A DNA stretch of 64,000 bases from Lutimonas zeaxanthinifaciens (GTDB taxonomy: Bacteria; Bacteroidota; Bacteroidia; Flavobacteriales; Flavobacteriaceae). The stretch lies in NCBI RefSeq assembly GCF_030503675.1, contig NZ_CP129964.1, positions 3,224,001-3,288,000 on the forward strand. The letters run 5' to 3'. This document shows positions 46,278-58,100 of the stretch, piece after piece. Numbering within the stretch: the first letter of the stretch is position 1; each line of letters opens with the position of its first letter. The notes under the pieces were generated by a model that saw nothing but the letters and a program-made list of their open reading frames with translations, searched no databases and was not told the origin of the DNA. Both the position numbers and the translations under genes were made by a program.

Positions 46278-46312
46278 TTAAAAACTCACTTTGCCTTGGA
46301 GCAAAGTGAGTT
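46278..46312 (-). terminator. Terminator between the two adhesin cassettes
   Basis: AACTCACTTTGC and GCAAAGTGAGTT form a perfect 12-bp stem with a 6-base loop, followed on the minus strand by TTTTT. It lies about 160 bases after the upstream OmpA gene and ends the upstream cassette. The rest of 46313-46475 is AT-rich and shows no gene. Confidence 0.85.
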
Positions 46313-46475
46313 GATAATCAGCATAAAATCAAGCTTTTAATTCTATAAGATTCGTTTTTATTTTTGAATAATTTTCCCACATTCTAAACCGTATAAGCAA
46401 ATATATAAAAATTTGTTACATATCACTTTTAGCACATTCTTTTTTCTTAAGCAAATGTTAACAAGGTTTTAAACA

Positions 46476-48077
46476 TTATTCCTGGGGAGATGGCACCAGT
46501 TCAAAGCCGCTTTCATTGGCGATTTTAAACTCGGTTCTACGGTTCAACTGATGTGCTTCACTAGAGCACTTCACACCATTGGCACATTCATTTACCAATT
46601 GAGTTTCACCATAACCTTGGTACGTAATTCTTGAGGCGTCTATTCCTTTAGAAACTATATAATCAACCGTAGCTTTCGCGCGTTTTTCAGATAGCTTCAT
46701 GTTGTATTTATCTTTACCTCTGGAGTCTGTATGAGAACCTGCCTCAATCAGCAACTCCGGATATTCATTCATAACCTGAACCACCTTATCTAACTCTTTG
46801 GCTGCGTCAGGGCGAATGTCGTATTTATCAAAATCAAAGTAAATCGTATTGATATTTACTTTGTTTGAAACAAACTGAGCAGGAAGGTTCAAATTAACCA
46901 CATAAGCCTCCTGATCGATATCATTTAAGGTTCTGATACTTCTTTCTGCATTCAAAAATCCTTTATTTGTTGCAAACACTGTATAAGGTTTGTCGCACAA
47001 TGTAGAGTCAAAAGTGTAGGATCCATCAGGGCCCGCAGTTACAGTTTCTATAACTTCACCACTTTCATTTCTAAGTTCTATAGTAGCTCCTGCAACAATT
47101 TCTCCGCTCGCCTCAGATCTGACATTCACAGTGATGTCCTGACCACAATAAATATGTAAACCGGGATCAGCCAAAAACGAGTAGATATCATCATCTCCTT
47201 TTCCTTCATCCCTGTTTGAGGAGAAGAAACCTCTGTCTTTATCATCGTCAATAATAAAAGCGAAATCATCCTCAATACTATTCACGGGCTCTTCCAGATT
47301 CAAAGGCATGGAAACCGTTCTGTCAAAAATTTTGCTTGCAAAAACATCCAGCTTTCCATATCCAGGGTGGGTGTCAGAAGAAAAATAGAGAATATTGTCT
47401 TTTCCTATATAAGGAAACATTTCACGACCTTCTGTATTGATCCTTGGCCCAAGATTTCTCGGTTCACTAAATGATCCGTCTTCGTTGATATCAACAACAT
47501 AAATATCGGTTTGACCATATCCTCCGGGCATATCTGAAACGAAGTATAACTTGTTGTCTTCATGATTCAAAGCAGGGTGCCCTATAGAATATTCAACATG
47601 GTTAAAAGGAATCTTTTCCTTTTCTGTCCATTTTCCATCAACACTTAACGAAGCTCTGAACAATTGTAGGTTATTAACCCCTGAAGAATCCGTCAGGTAT
47701 TTTTTCTCATAGAAATTATTAGCCGTATAGTAAATCGTTTTTAAGTCTTTTGAAACAGCCACTCCAGCTTCGTGATATTTGGTGTTCACATCGCCGGGCA
47801 TTCTCTTTTTTTGAATAACTTGTCTGTCGTCAGTAATCAATCCTGTGTAAAGGTCCAAAAACTGTTGTCCGTTTTCCTTCCAGGTTTTTTTAACGATCAT
47901 GGTATTCGTTGTAGGAGCCGCAAAAATAACTTTCTCTTTTCCAAGAAAGGCGGTTCCAAAATCAGATTCCTTGGTGTTTATATCCAGGTTCTTTACAGTA
48001 TACAAACCTGGTGTAGTCTGTGCAGTGATTAAAAAACCACTGAACATTAAACACAATAAAGCAATTACATTCTTCAT
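46476..48077 (-). CDS. OmpA family protein with PD40 repeats (first copy)
   Basis: The 533-residue protein has a signal peptide (residues 1-19, ending LITAQ) and PD40 propeller repeats with YFVSDMPGGYGQTDIY, YFSSDTHPGYGKLDVF and FFSSNRDEGKGDDDIY. A CarboxypepD_reg-like Ig domain and a C-terminal OmpA domain follow (FDKYDIRPDAAKELDKV and AGSHTDSRG). It begins 40 bases after the upstream PorP/SprF gene and is last in that cassette. The three OmpA proteins here share one layout and the opening NTKxSDFGTAF, so they are paralogues. Confidence 0.9.
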   Translation of the reverse strand: MKNVIALLCLMFSGFLITAQTTPGLYTVKNLDINTKESDFGTAFLGKEKVIFAAPTTNTMIVKKTWKENGQQFLDLYTGLITDDRQVIQKKRMPGDVNTKYHEAGVAVSKDLKTIYYTANNFYEKKYLTDSSGVNNLQLFRASLSVDGKWTEKEKIPFNHVEYSIGHPALNHEDNKLYFVSDMPGGYGQTDIYVVDINEDGSFSEPRNLGPRINTEGREMFPYIGKDNILYFSSDTHPGYGKLDVFASKIFDRTVSMPLNLEEPVNSIEDDFAFIIDDDKDRGFFSSNRDEGKGDDDIYSFLADPGLHIYCGQDITVNVRSEASGEIVAGATIELRNESGEVIETVTAGPDGSYTFDSTLCDKPYTVFATNKGFLNAERSIRTLNDIDQEAYVVNLNLPAQFVSNKVNINTIYFDFDKYDIRPDAAKELDKVVQVMNEYPELLIEAGSHTDSRGKDKYNMKLSEKRAKATVDYIVSKGIDASRITYQGYGETQLVNECANGVKCSSEAHQLNRRTEFKIANESGFELVPSPQE

Positions 48078-48117
48078 ATCGGGGAATTTTGGGTAAATTT
48101 AATTAAATATTTAACAT

Positions 48118-49047
48118 CTAAAAGAATCTTGGTGATTTTAAGTTCTTTTTGGTGAAATCTATATCATAGAGAAGGATGATTTCATGGGATCCTCCTGTAT
48201 TTGCATTTGAAAATTCAGAAATTGTATAATCATAAGCGTACCCAATCCTAAAGGCTCTGGTTACTCCAAAATTGAATAGTATGCTCACGGCATCCTGATA
48301 CCTGTAACTAGCCCCAAGTTCAAACCGGTCATACATAAGGAAGTTTGCATTAATATCAAAAGAAACCGGAGCACCGGTTACACCCTTCACCAAAACAGAA
48401 GGTTTGAATTTTAACGTGCTCGATAAATCAAATACATAACCCGTTGTTAAAAAATAATGAACCTCTTCAGAAGCTTTTGTATTGACGTTATCCTTATCAA
48501 GATGCTCAGATTTCATAATATTGGGAACTGAAAATCCAGCATACCATTTGTCGTTGTAATAGTAAACTCCTGCTCCTATGTTTGGAAAAGCATCATTTAT
48601 ATTTTCGTCAAACAATGGATCGTCACCGGTTGCTGTCTGAGGAAGAACAACATCCAATAGATTAACATTAAGAAGTGTTACACCTCCTTTTAATCCAAAG
48701 GCTAACCTTCCTTCATCCGATGTTGTCAGTGTATAAGAAAAATCGGCGTAAATATTTTGTTCTTTGGCCGGACCAATTTCATCAGCAATTACTGAAAGAC
48801 CCATTCCAACCTTTTTCCCTACCGGGGCATGAGCATCAAAAGTCATGGTCTTTGGAGCACCGTTTACATTGGTCCATTGACTTCTTCCCAACAGACCAAG
48901 GCTCAAGGTACCTCTGGAACCCGCATACGCCGGATTCACAATATTCATATTGTACATGTACTGCGTATACTGAGGGTCTTGTTGCCCATAAAAGTCTGTT
49001 ATCCAAAGTAACAGTCCCAGTACGATATATAATTTAAGATTTCTCAT
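48118..49047 (-). CDS. PorP/SprF family type IX secretion membrane protein (upstream copy)
   Basis: The 309-residue protein has a signal peptide (ending FYGQ) and the family opening QDPQYTQYMYNMNIVNPAYAG, then a barrel. It starts 61 bases after the giant adhesin and 40 bases before an OmpA gene. It differs from the downstream copy at scattered positions only, and the C termini (KNLKSPRFF) are identical. Its likely job is export or attachment of the giant adhesin encoded just upstream, following the SprF-SprB model. Confidence 0.93.
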   Translation of the reverse strand: MRNLKLYIVLGLLLWITDFYGQQDPQYTQYMYNMNIVNPAYAGSRGTLSLGLLGRSQWTNVNGAPKTMTFDAHAPVGKKVGMGLSVIADEIGPAKEQNIYADFSYTLTTSDEGRLAFGLKGGVTLLNVNLLDVVLPQTATGDDPLFDENINDAFPNIGAGVYYYNDKWYAGFSVPNIMKSEHLDKDNVNTKASEEVHYFLTTGYVFDLSSTLKFKPSVLVKGVTGAPVSFDINANFLMYDRFELGASYRYQDAVSILFNFGVTRAFRIGYAYDYTISEFSNANTGGSHEIILLYDIDFTKKNLKSPRFF

Positions 49048-49108
49048 TCCGAAATTTTATTTTTTTGACAGGCAGATTTTTCACTGCCCGTCTTGTTTGT
49101 ATCCTTTT

Positions 49109-52100
49109 TTATTTATTCAAGTACACCCAACCTGTGATTGGTGCTCTTTCATCTCTGTTGAATTTGATCAGGTAGAAGTATGTCCCTGCAGGCAATACGT
49201 CATCTCCCAGGTTTAAATTACCTGTCGATCTACCATCCCACCACTCTGGTGACAATGCTCCTCCACGTTTATACTCATAAACTTTGTTTCCTTGCCTGTT
49301 GAACACCTGCATTTCAAAGTCCATATAAGTTGATAAGGCCGGGATGACCAACAAGTCATTCTTGCCATCACCGTTAGGTGAGAAACCACTTGGAACAATA
49401 TCACAAGGTGTTACATCCAGATAATTCGGGGTCAGGTCTTCGTCACAATCATCATTCGTTGGATCACCATCTTCATTATCATCTTCCTCGATTGTGTCAA
49501 TACCATCATTGTCATCATCAATGTCCCTGAAATCAACATCATCTTCACCATCTGTATTAGGTAACTCCAAAAGAGGGTCAATTATTTCATCGTTTGGAAT
49601 AAATCCGTCATTATTATCAGATCCTTCAAAGGCGTCATCCAGTCCATCATTGTCCGTATCGTTTCCAGATAAGGCGATATCGGCGACTCCGTCATGATTG
49701 AAATCATGTGCTTCGATTTCATCAGGTACGTTGTCATTATCTGAATCCGTATCTAAATAATCTTCATCACTGTCGGTATCTGTATTGACAGGTGTCAATC
49801 CGTTAACACTTCCAGAAGACCCTTCGTACGCGTCATCGACACCATTATTATTGGCATCTGTAAGGCCTGGCAATACATAGCCAACTGTACTTTGCGCCTC
49901 GATGTTATCAGGAATACCATCATCATCTGCATCCAGATCCAAATAATTAGCGAACCCATCTCCATCTTCATCTCTTGTTCCTTCAACAACAGTAAGGATT
50001 CCATCATTATCATCATCCATATCCAAATAGTTTCTGATCATATCTCCATCCGTGTCATCATTTGTTGGATCATTATCTCCATTGCGATCTTCATCAATGG
50101 TTGCAATTCCGTCATTGTCATCATCTTCGTCCCTGAAATCAGGTGATGCATCTCCATCAGCATCCGGAAGTATCGATAGATTAACAATTTCATCATTTGG
50201 CACAAAACCATCATTTACATCAGCTCCTTCAAATCCGTCGTCCAGTCCATCTTCATCAGCATCTGAACCGATAAGGAACGCATCAGGCAGACTATCGTGA
50301 TCTGCATCATGACCTTCGAGACTATCAGGTACATTGTCATTATCAGAATCTGTATCGATATAATCCGGAGTTGAATCCCCGTCATTATTGAATACACTTA
50401 ATCCTTCTCCAGCACCAGCTGCACTTTCATAGACATCATCCAGTCCATTCTTATCTGTATCTATTCCTGATGGCGCAATATAACCTACTGCTTCTTGAGC
50501 CTCAATATTATCAGGCAGTCCATCGTTGTCAGCGTCTAGGTCCAGACTATCAATATAGCCGTCGCTATCCGAGTCATTATCTCCTTCGACCGTGTCAAGA
50601 ATACCATCATTGTCATCATCGATATCATAAATATCTCCAACCATATCTCCATCGGTATCCACCAATACCTCGATGTTTACCGTAGCTGTAGACCTGTCTC
50701 CGTTAGTGCTTCCAATAAGACCCTGACCATCTTCAATAGTATAGGTAAAGGAGTCAAATCCGATAAAATCTTCATTTGGCGTATACATGATGTAGTCATC
50801 TGTTGGATCCGTCGGCGTACCGTTGTCATTAACACTTGCAACGCCATTTGCAGGCTGACCGGCCAATACAACAGGAACTGTTCCAGGTCCGTCACCACCA
50901 AAATCATCAGCCCCATTTCCATTGTCGATCAAAACCATGATCGGATTATTGGTCGTATTTTCAACTATGATAACATCATCATCAATTGCAGTCGGTAAGA
51001 AATTGATTACCATATCATCAAGGATACTTTCATCATCATCTTCAATACCATCAGCATAATCATCTGTATCAAAACTCACGGAAGGCTCACTATCAAAGTC
51101 AATCACATCAGAAGCAGTAATCTCCGCCTGGTTAACATAAGTTCCTGTTGTCAGTACTTCCGCACTAAACTCAAGAACTATTTGATCTCCACTTGCAACA
51201 GATAGCCCATTCCATGAAATCGTAGATCCGGCAAGGCTGCTTCCAGCTGTTACTAGTGTAATATTTCCGAATCCGTCGGGAACGATATCTTCCACAGCAA
51301 TATCTGTTGCGTTACTTGGACCATCATTAGTTACAGTGATGGCAAAAGTCACGATATCACCCGTTGTTGGATTCATGTCATTTACAGTTTTCACCAAGCT
51401 TAAATCAGCTACCGGAATTGGGTTCGTCGTAATCTCGAAATAATCGTCCTCTGTTCTAACTCCGTTATTCGGTGTTGAGTTCGGATCAAAATTATCTGAA
51501 GCAGTTACTTCAGCGGCATTTGTATAGTTTCCAGTTGCATTAACACTAGCTGTAATATTTATCACAGAGGTGTTACCATTGGTTATGTCTCCAACTGTCC
51601 ATATTCCTGTTGCGTCAACATACGCACCCGAATCATCACTTACATAAGTATACCCACCTGGCAGTAAATCAGTCACCTGAATTCCTGTGGCATCACTTGG
51701 ACCGTTATTGGTGATCTCAATAGTGAACACTACCTCTCCACCAACATATGGAGTTGCATTATCTACTGTCATGTTCATTGATAGATCTGAAACAGGTTGG
51801 GGTGTTGTACTCACTGAATCCTGATCGTCTTCTGATGCAATTCCGTTAGCCGGAGTTGAATCCGGGTCAAAATTATCAGAAGCGATAACCTCGGCAGCAT
51901 TCTCATATTCACCGGTTACATTGACCGTTGCTGTTATGTTCAATTCTATGCTATTACCTGAAAGAATATCTCCGGCTATCCATAATCCTGAAACTGAATC
52001 ATAGTTTCCTGCAGCATCATCACTCACATAGGTATAACCGTTAGGTAATAGGTTTGAAACCTGAATTCCAGTTACATCGCTTGGGCCATTGTTTGAAACT

Positions 52101-55100
52101 GTTATCGTGAATACGACATCACTTCCTACATAAGGTGATCCATTATTAACATCTATAGCTAATTCAATATCGGATACTGCCACAGGAGTAATCGAAATAC
52201 TCGCCTGATCATCTTCATTAATGTCACCGTTATTAGGTGTTGAATCAGGATCAAGATTGTCTGACGCTATCACTTCTGCCACGTTCTCGAAATCTCCACT
52301 GGCATTCACACTTGCAGTGATATTGATCGTGGCCATTTCAGAACCTGCAATTGGATCAACTGTCCATACACCAGTATTTGAGTTGTAATTTCCTGCAGCG
52401 TCATCGCTAACATATATATAACCGCTTGGTAAAAGATCAGAAACTATAACACCTGTTGCATCACTTGGGCCGTTATTTGTAATATCTATAGTAAAGATTA
52501 TATCTTCTCCTACTAATGGTACTGCATTATCAACCGTAATATTCAACTCAATATCAGAAATTGGATTCGGCACCGCAGTTACACTTGCATAATCATCTTC
52601 TGTAGGAACACCATTATTTGGGGTTGAATTCGGATCATTATTATCGGAAGCAGTTACTTCACCAATATTTGTATAATCACCACTTACATTTACAGTTGCT
52701 GTGATTTTCATAGTAGCTGAACTACCATTGCCCAACTGAGCAATCGTCCAAACACCTGAAGTTGAATTATAATTACCTGAAGCATCATCACTAACAAATG
52801 TGTAACCAGATGGTAACAGATCTGTTACTTCCACTCCAGCAGCATCACTTGGTCCATTATTGTTTACAGTCAATGTAAACACTACTGTGTCTCCAACATT
52901 TGGCGTATCATTATCAATCTCCATTGTCAAACTTATATCGGATGAAGCCTCTGGTGTAAGTGAAATACTATCCTGATCATCTTCATTGATGTCATTGTTA
53001 TTCACAGTTGAATCAGGATCAAGGTTATCAGCTGCAGTAACTTCTGCAACGTTGGTATAGTCTCCGGATACATTTACAGTTGCTGTGATATTGATCAATG
53101 CTGAAGCTCCGTTGGTGATTCCTCCGATCGTCCATAATCCGCTTACTTCATCATAAGTTCCGGCATCATCACTTACATAAGTATAACCGTTTGGCAATAG
53201 ATCCGTAACCTGAACTCCTGTTACATCGCTGGGGCCATCATTTTGAACTTCAATGGTCAATATTACGTCAGAACCTACTGTTGGACTTGGGTTATTTACT
53301 GATACATTTAAGCTCAAGTCAGAAACAATTATCGGTGTGATAGCCGTGTCTTCCTCAGGAATTGCAACTTCCGCAGACGTGACCGAAATTGTATTCACAA
53401 GATCAATCGCATTTTGGAAGTCAACCAAACTGGTTGTATAACTAACCGTATACGTCCATGTTTCTCCTATATCGAGTACTCCAGGAGTTCCGGCATCTCC
53501 TGTTGGACCTACCAATGTTCCTAAAGTACCATCCGGCTGAGTATTCACAATGTTAATTCCGGTTACATCCAGAGTTCCGGTATTAGTAAATTCAATTGTA
53601 TATCCAAGAGTCTGCCCAATTGCATTTACTGAAGCAGGACCACTGTCCTGAGTAATGCTTACGGTATAATCAGCAACACAATTTGGTGCAGTAAGCACAA
53701 CTGGAGTGCCATAAGCCGTTGAACATCCCGTGATATTATCTCTTACAACTATTTCATATGTATCAGCATCAAGGTTATTGAAAGTATTAGAAGCCTGGAA
53801 GTTCACTCCATTATCAATACTATATTCAAGATTTGATCCTGTTGCTGTAATCGAAATACTACCATTATCCAAATCTGGACAAGCGATTAATGTTGGATCG
53901 GTTGGATCCACGGTGTCAATTATTGGTGCATCTAAATCTTCTGTGACGATCACAATATCTGTTGCTGTACATCCATTGTCAGTATCAGTTACAGTCAGTG
54001 TGTAAGTTCCTGTTGCACTCACTTCAGGACTTGATGTGCCTGCTCCACTTTCTATTACTCCGTCTACAGTTGTCCATGCATATATGAGCACTCCCTGACC
54101 AGAAGACCCTGATCCATCTAATGTAATAGTTGTAATGGCGCAAGTCAATTCTGTTGCACTTCCAGCCTCTGCAACTGGTGCTGTTATATCCTGAGTGATC
54201 TCAACATCGGCTGAAGTCACTTCACATCCATTATCACTATCTGTTACAACAACACTGTACGTACCTATCGCACTTACATCAATGCTTGCCGTGGTCTCAC
54301 CTGTACTCCACAGGTAACTCGCTGTTCCCTGAACCGTCGGAGTCGCGGAGATCGTAATCGTAGTTACATCACAGGTAAGTTCCGTAGCTGTTGGTGTTAC
54401 CGTTACTGTAGGTGCTGTTATATCCTGAGTGATCTCAACATCGGCTGAAGTCACTTCACATCCATTATCACTGTCTGTTACAACAACACTGTACGTACCT
54501 ATCGCACTTACATCAATGCTCGCCGTGGTAGCACCTGTACTCCACAGGTAACTCGCCGTTCCCTGAACCGTCGGAGTCGCGGAGATCGTAATCGTAGTTA
54601 AGTCACAGGTAAGTTCTGTAGCTGTTGGTGTTACCGTTACCGTTGGTGCTGTTATATCCTGGGTGATCTCTACTGTATCTGTAGCAACACATCCCGTTGA
54701 TGGGTTGGTAACTGTTAAGGTATAAATACCCGGTGCATCTACCGTAGGACTTAAAGTGGTCTCTGCTGTAATCGTTCCAGGCCCTGTCCATAGGTATTCT
54801 AACCCTGTAGTAGTTCCTGATCCGTCTAAAGTAACGGTCGTTACATCACAGGTAAGCTCCGCTGTTAATCCAGCTTCTGCCGTTGGTATATTCGTATCCT
54901 GAGTAATCTCAACATCTAATGATGTTACCTCACATCCATTATCACTATCCGTTACAACAACACTATACGTTCCTGCTGTAGTTACATCAATACTCGCAGT
55001 GGTAGCACCTGTGCTCCACAGGTAACTCGCCGTTCCCTGAACCGTAGCTACTGCTGCTATATTGATACTCGTATCTGAACACGTAAGCTCCGTAGCATCC

Positions 55101-58100
55101 GGTGTTACAGTTACCGTTGGCGCTGTTATATCCTGAGTGATCTCAACATCTGATGATGTTACCTCACATCCATTATCACTATCTGTTACAACCACGCTGT
55201 ACGTACCTATCGCACTTACATCAATGCTTGCCGTGGTCTCACCTGTACTCCACAGGTAACTCGCTGTTCCCTGAACCGTCGGAGTCGCGGAGATCGTAAT
55301 CGTAGTTACATCACAGGTAAGTTCCGTAGCTGTTGGTGTTACAGTTACCGTTGGTGCTGTTATATCCTGAGTGATCTCAACATCTGATGATGTTACCTCA
55401 CATCCATTATCACTGTCTGTTACAACAACACTATACGTACCTATCGCACTTACATCAATGCTTGCCGTGGTCTCACCTGTACTCCACAGGTAACTCGCCG
55501 TTCCCTGAACCGTCGGAGTCGCGGAGATCGTAATCGTAGTTACGTCACAGGTAAGTTCCGTAGCTGTTGGTGTTACAGTTACTGTTGGTGCTGTTATATC
55601 CTGAGTGATCTCAACATCGGCTGAAGTCACTTCACATCCATTATCACTGTCTGTTACAACAACACTGTACGTACCTATCGCACTTACATCAATGCTCGCC
55701 GTGGTAGCACCTGTACTCCACAGGTAACTCGCCGTTCCCTGAACCGTCGGAGTCGCGGAGATCGTAATCGTAGTTACATCACAGGTAAGTTCTGTAGCTG
55801 TTGGTGTTACAGTTACCGTTGGTGGTGTTATATCCTGAGTGATCTCAACATCGGCTGAAGTCACTTCACATCCATTATCACTATCTGTTACAACAACACT
55901 GTACGTACCTATCGCACTTACATCAATGCTTGCCGTGGTCTCACCTGTACTCCACAGGTAACTCGCTGTTCCCTGAACCGTCGGAGTCGCGGAGATCGTA
56001 ATCGTAGTTACATCACAGGTAAGTTCCGTAGCTGTTGGTGTTACCGTTACTGTAGGTGCTGTTATATCCTGAGTGATCTCAACATCGGCTGAAGTCACTT
56101 CACATCCATTATCACTGTCTGTTACAACAACACTGTACGTACCTATCGCACTTACATCAATGCTCGCCGTGGTCTCACCTGTACTCCACAGGTAACTCGC
56201 CGTTCCCTGAACCGTCGGAGTCGCGGAGATCGTAATCGTAGTTACGTCACAGGTAAGTTCTGTAGCTGTTGGTGTTACCGTTACCGTTGGTGCTGTTATA
56301 TCCTGGGTGATCTCTACTGTATCTGTAGCAACACATCCCGTTGATGGGTTGGTAACTGTTAAGGTATAAATACCCGGTGCATCTACCGTAGGACTTAAAG
56401 TGGTCTCTGCTGTAATCGTTCCAGGCCCTGTCCATAGGTATTCTAACCCTGTAGTAGTTCCTGATCCGTCTAAAGTAACGGTCGTTACATCACAGGTAAG
56501 CTCCGCTGTTAATCCAGCTTCTGCCGTTGGTATATTCGTATCCTGAGTAATCTCAACATCTAATGATGTTACCTCACATCCATTATCACTATCCGTTACA
56601 ACAACACTATACGTTCCTGCTGTAGTTACATCAATACTCGCAGTGGTAGCACCTGTGCTCCACAGGTAACTCGCCGTTCCCTGAACCGTAGCTACTGCTG
56701 CTATATTGATACTCGTATCTGAACACGTAAGCTCCGTAGCATCCGGTGTTACAGTTACCGTTGGCGCTGTTATATCCTGAGTGATCTCAACATCTGATGA
56801 TGTTACCTCACATCCATTATCACTATCTGTTACAACCACGCTGTACGTACCTATCGCACTTACATCAATGCTTGCCGTGGTCTCACCTGTACTCCACAGG
56901 TAACTCGCTGTTCCCTGAACCGTCGGAGTCGCGGAGATCGTAATCGTAGTTACATCACAGGTAAGTTCCGTAGCTGTTGGTGTTACAGTTACCGTTGGTG
57001 CTGTTATATCCTGAGTGATCTCAACATCTGATGATGTTACCTCACATCCATTATCACTATCTGTTACAACCACGCTGTACGTACCTATCGCACTTACATC
57101 AATGCTTGCCGTGGTCTCACCTGTACTCCACAGGTAACTCGCTGTTCCCTGAACCGTCGGAGTCGCGGAGATCGTAATCGTAGTTACGTCACAGGTAAGT
57201 TCCGTAGCTGTTGGTGTTACAGTTACTGTTGGTGCTGTTATATCCTGAGTGATCTCAACATCGGCTGAAGTCACTTCACATCCATTATCACTGTCTGTTA
57301 CAACAACACTGTACGTACCTATCGCACTTACATCAATGCTCGCCGTGGTAGCACCTGTACTCCACAGGTAACTCGCCGTTCCCTGAACCGTCGGAGTCGC
57401 GGAGATCGTAATCGTAGTTACATCACAGGTAAGTTCTGTAGCTGTTGGTGTTACAGTTACCGTTGGTGGTGTTATATCCTGAGTGATCTCAACATCGGCT
57501 GAAGTCACTTCACATCCATTATCACTATCTGTTACAACAACACTGTACGTACCTATCGCACTTACATCAATGCTTGCCGTGGTCTCACCTGTACTCCACA
57601 GGTAACTCGCTGTTCCCTGAACCGTCGGAGTCGCGGAGATCGTAATCGTAGTTACATCACAGGTAAGTTCCGTAGCTGTTGGTGTTACCGTTACTGTAGG
57701 TGCTGTTATATCCTGAGTGATCTCAACATCGGCTGAAGTCACTTCACATCCATTATCACTGTCTGTTACAACAACACTGTACGTACCTATCGCACTTACA
57801 TCAATGCTCGCCGTGGTAGCACCTGTACTCCACAGGTAACTCGCCGTTCCCTGAACCGTCGGAGTCGCGGAGATCGTAATCGTAGTTAAGTCACAGGTAA
57901 GTTCTGTAGCTGTTGGTGTTACCGTTACCGTTGGTGCTGTTATATCCTGGGTGATCTCTACTGTATCTGTAGCAACACATCCCGTTGATGGGTTGGTAAC
58001 TGTTAAGGTATAAATACCCGGTGCATCTACCGTAGGACTTAAAGTGGTCTCTGCTGTAATCGTTCCAGGCCCTGTCCATAGGTATTCTAACCCTGTAGTA

